Below, piece after piece: positions 1 through 10,098 of a stretch of DNA of 64,000 bases (the stretch's first letter is position 1; every line of letters starts with the position of its first letter). Both the position numbers and the translations under genes were made by a program. The notes beneath the pieces are model-generated. The model did not search any database, was not told the origin of the DNA, and worked only from the letters and a program-made list of their open reading frames with translations. The stretch spans positions 13,759,001 to 13,823,000 of the forward strand of contig BSBM01001138.1 of assembly GCA_027924585.1 (NCBI GenBank). The letters run 5' to 3'. The stretch comes from Larix kaempferi (lineage: Eukaryota; Streptophyta; Pinopsida; Pinales; Pinaceae).

Positions 1-2708
1 AAACCACTCTGCCACCTTTAATGAAAATTGTAGATGAACTTTGTCCGTTGCCAATAATAAGGATTTGTTGGATAATGGAAACATATAACTAAATATTCTC
101 ATTGTTACTTTAATGTGTTTTGTTTACTTGCGATCATTTGTTGTCCCGGGTCTCTAAATGTGCATGCAGGGGACATACGCATGTACTAGTCATAATCAAT
201 TCGGATCTCAAAAGTCTACAAAAATTGTAAGGAAACAAAAAATACATACGTGACGCACATTGTGCATCATTTGATTATGGTGCACTATATGTTTTATAGT
301 GCTACTAATGGCATGCTATGTTTTTAAAGGCACATTGCTAGTGTTAGTTTTTTTGCGAAGGAAACAATTTAAATATTTATTCCATTTCTTACATGTATTT
401 TATAGTAAATTATAAATTTTTAAAATGCTTTTAATAAAATTTTCATTACTTTTCATCAAATTATAATTATCATACTTTAAAGTGAGAATTTGTGTATTCG
501 TCGAGTTTTTTATATAGCGATAACATCATGCATATTAAATTATGAAAACAAAACAACTAGGATTTTATCATGAAAATAATTCTAAAGTTTTATATATTTA
601 ATATGTAATGAGATAAAAAGACCTTTTGAAACTCTTCAAGTACTTTGTTTTTCTTTCTCTTAACATGTGACACTACGTTTGTATCATAATATTTTCAAAA
701 TGGAAGAGAGATCTTCATACCAGGATCTTCAAAAGTAATTTAATTTGTTGTCAACTTGTTGTTTGAAAATGGTTGTTAATAGTCATATTTGCAACATCAA
801 AAGACTATGAGAAGAAAAACGTAATTGATCAATTATAGATAACAATAATAAAATGGCACATGCACAATAAACATGTTAAAATAAAACATGTACATATCAC
901 CCTTTGTTTCCATCACCCTTATTATCAACGATTCATCCTCCATTGGAAGTATCACATCGTTGTTCTGAAAATTATGTTTTGATCTAGGGTCATGTCCTAG
1001 TAGGAACCATCAATCCCTATCCAACACATCCTGGTAAAAAAAAAGTTGGTTGCAGTGCTTTGATAAAACATAAGTCTCTATAGTTTCATCTCACACTCTT
1101 ACAGAGTTGAAACATATTATCCCATTGTCACGATCTTCCTTTGTGTTACTCCGGTGGAAAGTATCCCACTACTTGCACCAAACAAAACACATTGGAAAAT
1201 GAGAAGTCATCTTGCATGATCTCTTGTATATGGCTAGCATGACTAGATTTGTCAAACTCAACTTCCACTCCATAGTTGATTTTGGTGTGATCCCATCATT
1301 ACCATATTCAATCCGAAAATGGCATCCATAGGAACATAATATAGGGTTATATCATCACAAGAACCTTAAACATTCTCTTTACCATATTCTATGATATTTT
1401 TTTTGGATATTTTTCTTTGTCAACATCATGAGGTTTGAGTTGTTTGTTTAAGCAATTGCGGAAAATGCCCCACCTTCAATCTTGGATTACGGCTGGAGAA
1501 ATTCCATCAGTTATTTGGTATTGTACAAAATGGTATACTACATAAGGTACGTGCACTTTGCAGGGGTACAAGAAGTTTATAATATTAGTAGAATCAGTAA
1601 TTTATTTTTAGCAAGTTGGGACATATTGATTATTTAGTTTTGAAGCTATTTGCTTTGAGGTCTTTGCAGGAAAGAGGAAATTCCATTAAAGTAAATGAAA
1701 GAATACATTGGATAGATGTTAATTGAGATGGAACCCTTGCAGGATAAATTTAGCACAATGTTGCTCATTTTGATTATTTTTCATGGTTTGATAGTTTCAG
1801 TGTTTAGTATGGAAAAGGTCATCAATTCATTTTCCAAGATTCATTTGGTGCAGGAGTCAATGGAGGAGAAATAATGTTTTCCAATATCACTTCTTAAGTG
1901 TTGTGGTTCCACAGTTCTACTCGATCAAAATTTGCAATTGCCTCTCCCTCTTCTGAAAAATATAATAGAATACTCCTTTCTTGATTCTATTGTTATTTCT
2001 GACATTTCATATGAATTCATGTTTCTCTTCTTTGACCTCACTTTAATTATGGCAATGACAGTTGCATGATCTGTATGCCTTCCTGTATCTTCTTTACATA
2101 CAAAAAGTTTAAACGATATGCAGATTACTATTTTTGAAAATTTATTTTATGTCAACATCCTCGATTATTGCTTGATGTTGTTCTCAAGCAATGTAAGGTT
2201 TTCCTTATTTGCATCATGTTGCTTAAAGTACATTTCCCTTTTGTAAAATCTAAAGCTGCAAAGCAACTCTTCCAAAGTCACGCCACATAAAGTAGGGTAG
2301 AGGGTCAGGTGGTGGGGAGGGATACCATTACAACCACATCAACTCTTATAAAAACCAGTATAGCATTCATCACTGACTTGGCAGTTAAAATATTTAGCAC
2401 ATTAATGACTTAGATTAGGGTTCAATCTCAATCATTAATATTAAGTTGAGTTTAAATTTTTGTTACAAAGCATAAATATAGACAGACAAGTGTAATATAT
2501 TAGTTTTGACCCTTGGAATGTATAAAATCATAATATGCAAAATGATGCAATATGCTATTACCTAGAACCTTGTTTTATAGTAGAATTAGAATAAGACATT
2601 ATTGATTGAAAGTAGAAATTTTATCTATACATAGAATTCCAATTTTTATCTTTTGCAACTTGTTATTACACGAGCTTTAAATTGCGTTGGCCTCCTTGGT
2701 GCTCGCAG
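1..2708. other. AT-rich intergenic DNA, no gene recognised
   Basis: No convincing gene is visible. On the minus strand between about 1360 and 1150 there is a coding-like stretch that needs one frame change (it includes VEVEFDKSSHASHIQE), and minus-strand sequence down to about 905 also reads partly open but with stops. It could be a remnant of a transposase or host gene; I cannot name it. The rest is ordinary AT-rich sequence. Confidence 0.4.
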
Positions 2709-3666
2709 ATTGGTGCAAGCATTGTTAAATGAGGTTTGAGCTACCCATTGAAATTAATTGCAAAGAATGTTGGAGTTAATGGAAGTGTTGTGGTTGAAAA
2801 GGTCAGGACAAAACCTGTCATAATTGCCAATTAATTTCATGCTTATTAGATTGATGCTCATTTTTAATGCAGGAAAACTAACTTTTGTTGAGTGTCATCG
2901 TAATTGCAGATGGTTTTATTTGTCTATTGACTTCAATTTTTAATGTATGATAGATTTAAATGATATAATTGATTTCTTGGCTTCTCCAAGTTCTTTCCAT
3001 TGATAATCCCAAATATGTTCACAATGTTGCTACAAGCAAGTATGAAGATTTGGTGGAAGTTGGAATAATTGATCCAACTAAGGTAAGATGTTGGATCCTT
3101 TTTGTTCATGATATGTGGAGTTGTACTAGCATTTACATAAATATATTTGTTAGGATTTCTGGGTTATATTTAGCTTTTAGAATTTCGTGGATTTTATTTT
3201 GCATTTTTTAGTCTTTTAATAATTTGTGTTTCTGATATATATGAAATTTAACGTAAATGGCTTCTGTGAAAGTGAAATGTTCAAATTTTAGTTGCAATAC
3301 GATGCACTGAAACATAATTAACCATGATCTTAAACCTCAACACACATAAGAGAATAATTATTTGTTGTTTGTGCATGTTGTTGGCCATCATTTCTCTTTC
3401 TTTGGCCACTTGTTGGTATTTTATACTTGGTATGGCTATATGTTGTTTTTTGTGTGTTGTTAACTGCATATATGCCAAATTCTATAGTATCATTGCTGCA
3501 AAACATTCTCAATTGCTGTGCTTGAAAGTAGGTGGTTCGGTATTGCTTTGAGGATGCGGAATCCATGGAAAATACCTTCCCAACATCGGATCTTGTTGTG
3601 GTTGACATAAAGGAACCCAAACCTACTACTTCTCCAAACCCCATGGAGAACTCAGGTCTAACATAA
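2709..3666 (+). pseudogene. Plastid chaperonin-60 beta subunit, C-terminal exons (broken)
   Basis: Three exon-like blocks encode the end of the plastid Cpn60-beta (RuBisCO-binding protein) chaperonin, which folds proteins in the chloroplast stroma. Block 1 (2709-2801) reads SYPLKLIAKNVGVNGSVVVE. Block 2 (2990-3082) reads [19 protein letters not shown], then GIIDPTK. Block 3 (3532-3666) reads VVRYCFEDAESMENTFPTSD, then VVVDIKEPKP and NPMENSGLT before TAA. Introns remain between blocks, with donors GTCAGG at 2802 and GTAAGA at 3083 and an acceptor TAG at 3529-3531, so this is a gene copy or fragment, not a processed cDNA. Block 1 has an in-frame TGA at 2730-2732. The acceptor before block 2 reads AA where AG is expected. 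The upstream equatorial and apical domain exons were not found in the window. The family usually ends NSGYGY; here it ends NSGLT. Confidence 0.85.
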
Positions 3667-4270
3667 GAAACATTTGATTTTGTGCCTATTTTTTCCATTA
3701 TTATTTCTTCGAATGAAGGGATTGCATGGGTTTAGCCGTGAATTTTATCTAATAGTCAGAATATGATTTTGTTGCAGGTTATGGGTACTAGATACAAATA
3801 TGACCAATAATCCAAATAAAACATTTTTTTGATGTTTTTGTTTAGAGATGAGCCCTTATTGAAGGGGGTGCTTTAATTACACAGTGAATGGTGTGCATGA
3901 CAAACATGACAGGAACTGTATTTCAGCCAAAAGGGCTGAAAATTGACATTTCATAGAAAGGGGATGGGTAGAGTATGGCTCCTTGCATTTTTTTGGCAAG
4001 TGCTTTCTATTTGAATGGAAATTGTATGGTTATAATATAGTTGGGGTATGATACTTGTGAGTTGCATTGTCAAATGGAGTGTGGTTCTATTGTTGTTTTT
4101 CAAGAATATTCCCAGAGTATGGTGAATTTCTATGTACTGTGATTGTTAGAGTGAGGTACCAAACTACCACCAAAATAGGGCTTTCTATGTGATGATTTAT
4201 TAATATTTATCTCCTATTAGTATTTTTCAAATATATTTTCCTATTAATATATATGGTTTTAAATTTATCG
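3667..4270. other. Intergenic DNA, nothing recognised
   Basis: AT-rich sequence downstream of the chaperonin remnant with no coding, repeat or RNA signal that I can support. Confidence 0.4.
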
Positions 4271-4460
4271 AAAAATTCGCCAAGACTTCACAATATTTTA
4301 TAATTTAGTAAAATATTCACCAAGTCTTTATAAGGTTTTATGATTTTGTGAAATATTCGCCAAGACTTTACAATGATTTATAATTTAGTGAAAGATTCGC
4401 CAATATTTTACAATATTATATAATTCAATAAGAGATTCTCCAAAAAATTATATATAAATA
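4271..4460. repeat. 40-bp tandem repeat, about 4.5 copies
   Basis: Four consecutive 40-bp units begin at 4271, 4311, 4351 and 4391, followed by a decaying partial unit. Each starts with AAATATTCGCCAAGACTTTA or a close variant and ends near TAATTTAGTG. The period is 40 bp with no indels among the full units. Confidence 0.85.
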
Positions 4461-5065
4461 ATATAACATTGATAAAATAGCCTTCATATTTTCTTGTATA
4501 TCATGGGGATTCACCCAATTATTATATATAGAAATTTAGGGGGGGGTCTTAAAATTTTCCTTGCTTTCAAAATGATTCGTAGGCACTCATCACTAATGGT
4601 GATGAGTCCAAGGCACAGGGACCTTTGGGTCTATCCTCTGGAATAGATTTGGTTGGCGTCGACAGAGGGGGACCGGAAACTACCAAGGAAATGATGTTTC
4701 CTTTATAGGAGTGCGAGGTGTACAACTGAAGTGTTATAGTATTGATGGTAGGACTGACATACTGTGGGGATGGGGAATAACTGGGGTCACAGAGTGGGTG
4801 GACTCAAAATTCCTTTGTTTAGAGCATGATGACATGGTTGACTTGGCAGCATATGAAACTGAATTTTAGGTGTGGGGATCATATATTAAGGGATCATGGG
4901 TATGTATTGCAGAATGGAGTTACTCTGGGGGATAAGATGATAAATGCTATTGGGAGACTCTCAGGGTGACATACTGCAGAATACTCTGAACAAAGGAGAC
5001 CATAATAGGGAAGCTGCCATATGAGTAGACATGATCTGTTGTGGCGTCGAAAAGCATCGTTGGGG
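4461..5065. other. Unassigned sequence left of the Tat-like element, with G8 tract
   Basis: No open frame. It contains a G8 run near 4541 and moderately GC-rich sequence. It may be the outer end of the Tat-like element's 3' region, but I found no copy of the 17734-18475 LTR here, so the element's left boundary is unknown. Confidence 0.3.
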
Positions 5066-5611
5066 CCTTCTTCGTGGTTTCAATGAGGTCCAAGAAGGGA
5101 TAAAAGTGTGCTAAAAAATGGTATTGTCCTGTGGATTTATGCGAGCCTAGGACTGTTCATGCTCGTGAGTGCTTTCATTTTTAAGGAGTCTGAAAACGAT
5201 AAGAAGACTCTGAATTGGTGGAGGAGTACTGTCCTGTGGATTTATACGAGCCCAAGATAGTGATTGCTCGTAGTTGCTTTCAATTTTAAAGAGTTTGAAA
5301 GCAGTAAGTGGACTCCATTGGTGTTCTTTTTCGTATGTTACTCTCCATGGCCTGAAAAAGCATAAAATGATGCAAATGGAGAACTCTTATAGCTGGTGTG
5401 ACTAGAGTATTCCTTTTTCGTAATTAGTCTACAAGGCCCGAAAAAGGGGTAAACTTATACCAGGTAGACGCCCTTTCAAATACGTTTAACGAGCATGAAA
5501 GGCAGCAATATTGCTCGATGATCTTTTCATTATTTTAGGAGTCAGAAAAGAGCTTGACAGAAAATCCCTAAGTGCCTTTTTCGTAAGAGAATTGGTCGGT
5601 TTGAAAAATGG
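5066..5611. repeat. Array of degenerate short hairpin units
   Basis: At least eight short inverted repeats follow each other, each with a 6-9 bp stem and a loop of about 11-26 nt. Examples: CCTTCTT/AAGAAGG 5066-5098; GCTTTCA/TGAAAAC 5171-5197; GCTTTCAA/TTGAAAGC 5276-5302; CTTTTTC/GAAAAAG 5326-5360; CCTTTTTCG/CGAAAAAGG 5412-5447; CCTTTCA/TGAAAGG 5472-5502; TCTTTTC/GAAAAGA 5522-5551; and a weaker one from 5575. Two units also share a GTCCTGTGGATTTAT flank 105 bp apart (5126 and 5231), each followed by a CGAGC/GCTCG hairpin. The array lies upstream of the 148-bp repeats and the plus-strand promoter. Confidence 0.7.
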
Positions 5612-5640
5612 ATAAAATTATAACGAACAAAAAGGTATTG

Positions 5641-6075
5641 GTGAGTGTGAGAAATGATGTCAAGCATTGTCATGAGTGTGGAAAACCGATTTCGACGATA
5701 TAAAGAATGTCAAAAATGGATAACGATCGATGTGGCACGCAAACCGAGGCAACAAAGGGTATGGAAAAAGTGCCCTAAAAATGTGGTGGTGAGAGCAAGA
5801 AATGATTTGTAGCATCATCACGAGAGTGGAAAACTGAATCCGGTAATATAAAGAACGTAAAAAATGGATAACGGTCGATGTAGCACGCAACCGAGGCGAC
5901 GAAGGGTATGGAAAAAGTTCCCTAAAAATGTGGTGGTGAGAGAAAGAAATGATCTCTAGCATCATCATGAGCACGGAAAACTTAATCCAATGATATAAAA
6001 TTCATCAAAAATGGACAACGGCCAATGTGGCACGCAAACCGAGGCAATGAGTGTGTAAAAAAATGCCCGAAAATG
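5641..6075. repeat. 148-bp tandem repeat, three copies
   Basis: Units start at 5641, 5789 and 5936. They share GTGAGAG..AAGAAATGAT, AAAAATGGATAACGGTCGAT, GCACGCAAACCGAGGC and GGTATGGAAAAAGT. They sit directly upstream of the plus-strand TATA box, in the position of a promoter or enhancer array; that role is inferred. Open frames inside them are repeat artefacts. Confidence 0.85.
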
Positions 6076-6119
6076 GGACTAGTGGAAATGGAAAACTGAC
6101 TAGATCACTGTGGATTTCT

Positions 6120-6345
6120 CACCGCGCTAATTCCAACGGTATCAACGGTTTGATAAACGGACGTCGTATGATGCCGGAATGGTTGACTGAAAATTGGTCA
6201 AATTTCTATAAATAACAAGTGGACCCAATGTGACATGTGTCATTTTCACGGTTGAGTTTTACAGAGTAATTTGATTTGGTCAGAGCATTTTCTTCATTTG
6301 CGGGAGATTTGACCGTCGGTTTTTGATTCCGCGAGTTTCAGGTAA
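6120..6345 (+). promoter_or_regulatory. Probable Pol II promoter of the antisense gene in the Tat-like element
   Basis: An inverted CCAAT motif (ATTGG, 6193-6197) is followed by a good TATA box (TATAAATA, 6207-6214). About 130 bp downstream a CAG|GTAAAG junction at 6341/6342 looks like a 5'-UTR splice donor. It points into the plant-mobile-domain-like gene at 6709-8028. Start site and activity are inferred. Confidence 0.5.
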
Positions 6346-6462
6346 AGCCTATTTGCTTTAGCTTTTCAATTTATTTGCTTTTTGGGGGGTCTTGGGGTCT
6401 CAGAAGTGGTGAATACTCCATGTTGGCTTGCCAACATGGAATATCACGGGTTTTGAGGCTTT

Positions 6463-6655
6463 TTGCGCGATTCACATCACGGCTGTGGGCTTTACAGCCG
6501 CGATGTGCATCGTGGATGTGGGTGCTTACAGCCGCGATGTGCATTGCGCCTGTGGGTGCTTACAGCCGTGATGCACATTGTGGCTGTGGGCTTCAAAGCC
6601 GCGATGTGAATCGCAGCTATGGGCTTTGAAGCCGCGATGTGGATCGCTGGCTTGA
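6463..6655. repeat. GC-rich 33-34 bp tandem array at the antisense gene's leader
   Basis: Copies of GCCGCGATGTG start at 6497, 6531, 6565, 6598 and 6631. Units can form a small hairpin (GCGAT-GTGA-ATCGC). GC content is far above the surroundings. A related array lies in the sense leader at about 17283-17545 on the same strand, and both are followed by an AAAATTTTGG...TTAGGCTGCCG stretch, so the two segments appear homologous. Confidence 0.8.
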
Positions 6656-6708
6656 AAAAAAAAATTTACTGTATTTTTTCTAAAAATTTTGGTGTTTGGC
6701 TTGGTAGT

Positions 6709-8028
6709 ATGCTTAGGCTGCCGCAAGCATCGTGGAGGGAGAGAGAGATCGATAAGGACTTGATGGAGACTATTCAGGTGAGCCTGCATGTGCGGGCGTC
6801 GTTGGATTTGGGCAGACTACTGAAGTTTGCGTAGATTCCTCTTATGCGTTCAGTCAAACTGTTGCTGAACAAGTTGATTGATTTCTGGGACCCAGAGCTG
6901 CTAGCTTTTATGTTTCAAGGTGAGCGACTGGATCTCACCTTGACTGATGTGTGTTTCCTTACTTGCTTGCTCCGTTTAGGTGAGATAGGGGACACCTAGC
7001 CCAGGATTCCGGCTAGTATGGATATAGAGGATCTCCTTGAGAGATTTTGCCGTCGAGGGGCCCATGTGCAGAATAGCGCACTGAATGTTTCGGATCTACG
7101 AGAGCCGGAGATGCGGGCAGTGGAAGCTTGTGTTTTGCGGGTGCTTGGTGCACAGGCACCCCACCATTTTTCAGGGGGGCATATGTTGATGGTTCATCAT
7201 GTCATGACTGGGACTTATTTTGCGTGGGGTCAGATGTTCCTTGCTTTTTTTTAGCGAGAGCTGAGCAAGGTGAGGCGCCAGGGAGGAGAGTTGAGTTATG
7301 CCTCTTTCTTGTGTTGTTTCTTTTTCGAGCAGGTACCTACCTTGCGGCCACGTATGCCGGTTCGGGACGGTCTGAGGAGTGAGCCGTGGATGGTGCGGTG
7401 GGGGGAGATGATGCCCCAGGGTGGTGGTGGTATTCGACGGTTCTTCATGGACAAGATGTATGAGCAGTGGGAGCAGATGCCGGTCATGTTTGACGACTAT
7501 CCGTACCAGGGTATGGACTTCTGGGGAGACATCGAGATGCCTTGAGCTCAGGGACATGCTTGGGGGTTGGATGGTACGTCTTTGTTTTTGTTTTTCTATC
7601 GTATCATGTTTGTATGGTTTATTTATTTATGATAGCTAGAGATGTTTATATGATATTGACGTATTTCAGTGTGGGTTATTGCATATGTGGGTCCGCGGCC
7701 TCCACCGGATCATCAGGGCCATAAGGGACGAGTGGTGGTGGTGGTACCTCCACCGGTAGTGGCACCCCCGCCTTGTGCACAAGGAGTTGTACGTCGTCGA
7801 GATGATGACATAGAGGATGTTCGTGAGACATTCGAGGCACTATTGGATGGTGTAGTAGATGATGGTTGGAGAGAGCTGGATCAGCATGTGTTGCACCGTT
7901 GTTTCGATGCTCCGCGTGAGTGGAGATTGATTCTGTGGAGGGTGGTTGTGTTGGAAGCTGAGAGGAGAGCTTGGGATCAGTATGATCTGGAGGAGGAGGA
8001 GGCGGTTGACCATGATGATGAGGATTAG
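6709..8028 (+). pseudogene. Plant-mobile-domain-like protein, antisense extra ORF of the Tat-like element (broken)
   Basis: One reading frame runs from the likely start ATG 6709 (MLRLPQASWRE) to TAG 8026-8028, interrupted by TAG at 6832, 6997 and 7252 and TGA at 7543. The segment LLNKLIDFWDPELLAFMF followed by LDLTLTDVCFLTCLLRLGE matches the pattern of plant mobile domain (PMD, aminotransferase-like) proteins: W-x-P-E, then TL-x-DV, then a G-E turn. A 96-bp intron (GTACGT at 7574, TTTCAG ending 7669) keeps the frame. The last exon is proline-rich, then acidic (LEEEEAVDHDDED). The gene is antisense to gag-pol and lies between pol and the missing 3' LTR, where Tat-lineage elements often carry extra ORFs. 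It has its own TATA box upstream. The PMD call rests on pattern only. Confidence 0.6.
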
Positions 8029-8443
8029 GTTGTCCTTGAGCTGCCCCCAAATGCTATTGAGCATATGGGGAGGTTTTTGTTGATATGTTAGTATGTACCG
8101 ATGATGTACTTTTTTTATATTCGGGTGCTGAGGGCACTCATGACATTGTGACTATAAGATGGTATATATATATATATATATTTATGCATGTGGATGCATT
8201 TTGATGTAGTCATGTATGCACGTGGATGCACATCTTGTCATGTTGTATTTGTTTTCTTGCTTGTGGATGCAAGTTGTATTATTGTCTACCCGTGGACGCA
8301 TGTTTTATGCACGTGGATGCAATACTTTGGTTTTTGTATGTCCGTGGAGGCACATGTTATGCACATGGATGCAAATACTATGATGGTTTATTTTATTTGG
8401 TTTTTTGATTTTTTGATTCCTATGTGATGTATGGTTTGATATC
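8029..8443. repeat. (TA)n tract and seven TGCACGTGGATGCA-like motifs
   Basis: A short (TA)n run lies near 8163-8180. From about 8184 to 8375 the motif TGCACGTGGATGCA or a variant occurs about seven times at irregular spacing (near 8184, 8217, 8260, 8288, 8309, 8339 and 8360). It contains a CACGTG-like core and is flanked by TGCA. It follows the antisense gene's stop and precedes the RNase H end, so it sits between two convergent genes. Confidence 0.65.
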
Positions 8444-8872
8444 CTACATGTTTTGGTTGACGTGCCAATCTAGAATGCTATTAGCCATTTGGTCTGTGAC
8501 ACTGTTTAGATTCTGTGGGACATGGGTGAATGAAATGGATTCAAAGTGTCGAATCATTTGTTTAGTGCGCGGGAATTTTCTAAATAGAAAGGGATCGCGT
8601 ACTTGGTAACAGTTGTTGAGCTGGGAAACAAGAAGCTGGGAGTCCAGGAAGACGCTAAGGTGACTTATGCCCATCTGGAGAGTAGCGGCCAGTAGACCAG
8701 TCACGGCATCGTACTCAGCTTGATTATTTGTGGCAGCACCTATGCACACTCCGTTGGGGTGGATCAACTCGTGTGAGGGGGAATAAAGTACCCAAGCTGC
8801 AGAGGTGAGATTTGGAGACCAACGACTTGCACCGCCGGCAAAGCCGATATGGTAGTGTTGAACAGGATCCAT
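8444..8872 (-). pseudogene. RNase H-like domain (RVT_3/archaeal-type) downstream of integrase
   Basis: 142 codons, MDPVQHYHIGFAGGASRW... to stop. It shows the plant RVT_3 RNase H pattern: GAATNNQAEYDAVTGLLAA (second acidic residue), LSVFLDSQLLVSQL (third), and HVPQNLNSVTDQMAN (C-terminal H and D). RNase H removes the RNA strand of RNA/DNA hybrids in reverse transcription. The first catalytic Asp appears lost: FAGGAS stands where FDGGAS is expected, a one-base change. It is a second RNase H, separate from the one fused to RT, and lies after integrase, about 100 bp past its stop. In Tat elements the extra RNase H is usually, to my knowledge, before integrase. Confidence 0.75.
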
Positions 8873-8974
8873 CTGTGTTCATGTAGGAAAAATGAAAATG
8901 TAAGGCTTTTAAAGTTTACAGTGAAAAAATGAATTAAAAACTGTACAATATGGACTATGGTGTCCAGAGGATTT

Positions 8975-10098
8975 TTATGGATAGAATCGTTTAAGGTACA
9001 ACCCGTTACGAGGGTTGCGCATGGGGTTACCTTCTGATTCGGTCAAAATGTATGCCCCATGTCCAAGGAAAGTGTGTATGATGTATGGGCCTTGCCACAT
9101 GGATTCAAATTTTCCTTTGCCCATTTTGTCATGGGCTTGGTTGTAAACGAGTACAAGGTCTCCTTTACTAAATGCTTGTGGGTGAACATGTTTATCATAA
9201 ATGACTTTGGATCGGTTCTTTGCAGCTTCTATTGTTTGGAGAGCTATGTGGCGATCTTCGTTGGCTTGCTCTAAAAGAAGTAGGCATTGTTCAATTGGTG
9301 AAGTATCTAGGAGGAGTTCGATGGCGATGTGCAATGTCGGGATCTGACACTTGATTGGGAGGACAGATTCTACGCCGTGAACCAAATGGAAAGGGGTGAA
9401 ACCGGTGGCGGTTTTAGTGGACATGCGGTAAGCCCATAATGCGGGAAAAAGCATGTGATGCCAATTGGACTTATGTCGGTCGACAGTGCGCTGGAGGATG
9501 GTCTTCAAAATTTTGTTAATAGCTTCGACTTGGCCGTTCCCTTGGGGGTAGTAGGCGGAGGAGAAATGATGTTCAAACTTAAGGAGTGTTGACAATTCTT
9601 TCCAAATAGAGTCCTCAAAGTGAGAACCATGGTTTGAGACGAGTTGCTTTGGTACTCCAAAATGAGCAATAACATGGTTGAGGAAAAAACGGGCTGCAGT
9701 GTCGGCTTTGCAATTTGTAAGTGGGCATAGCTTCTACCCATTTGGTGAAGTAATTGACGGCCACAATGATGTGTTTATGGCCGCCAGTTGATGCAGGATT
9801 ACAATCCATGAAGTCAATGGCCCATTTGAAAAATGGTCCAATGGTGACAACTGGATGAAGGGGGCGGGGGGGGGGGGGGGTTTCTTGTCTTGGGGGCAAA
9901 AAGATAGCAGTTTTGGCAATGTTTGACTACTGTGATGCAATCAGTGAATAATGAGGGCCAAAAATAACCTGCGCGGATTACCTTTTGGGCAGTGGCCATT
10001 CCAGAGAAATGGCCTCCACAGGCGCCGCTATGACATTCATTAAGGACTTGTTCTGCTTCTTCTCGAGAAAGTCAACGTTGTAGGATTGTGTCGACGCC
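8975..10098 (-). pseudogene. Ty3/gypsy integrase (frameshifted)
   Basis: Integrase inserts the element's cDNA into the host chromosome. The N-terminal zinc-binding part reads ECHSGACGGHFSGMATAQ with CQNC about 40 residues later (near 9900-10030). The core shows WAIDFMDCNPAS (first Asp), then FTKWVEAMPTY, and SSAYYPQGNGQVEAINKIL, which supplies the catalytic Glu. The tail ends RNGLYLKRFYP. At least three frames are needed. One break coincides with a long C/G homopolymer (plus-strand G run, about 9857-9880), probably a replication-slippage frameshift. It follows RT-RNase H directly. Confidence 0.85.

Noticed and set aside
905-1360. Possible CACTA-type transposase remnant on the minus strand
   Set aside because: Coding-like pieces exist but need a frame shift and contain stops; I could not match a specific domain with confidence.
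3281-3698. Open frames on both strands within the chaperonin introns and last exon
   Set aside because: They lie in other frames or strands than the recognisable exons and show no family pattern.
3700-5065. 3' LTR of the Tat-like element
   Set aside because: No stretch matches the 17734-18475 LTR, its terminal hairpin or its TATA region.
5660-5974. 104-codon minus-strand frame
   Set aside because: It is produced by the 148-bp tandem repeat; its protein repeats with the same period.
7171-8064. Minus-strand frames antisense to the mobile-domain-like gene
   Set aside because: Shadow frames; the plus strand carries the recognisable pattern and the intron.
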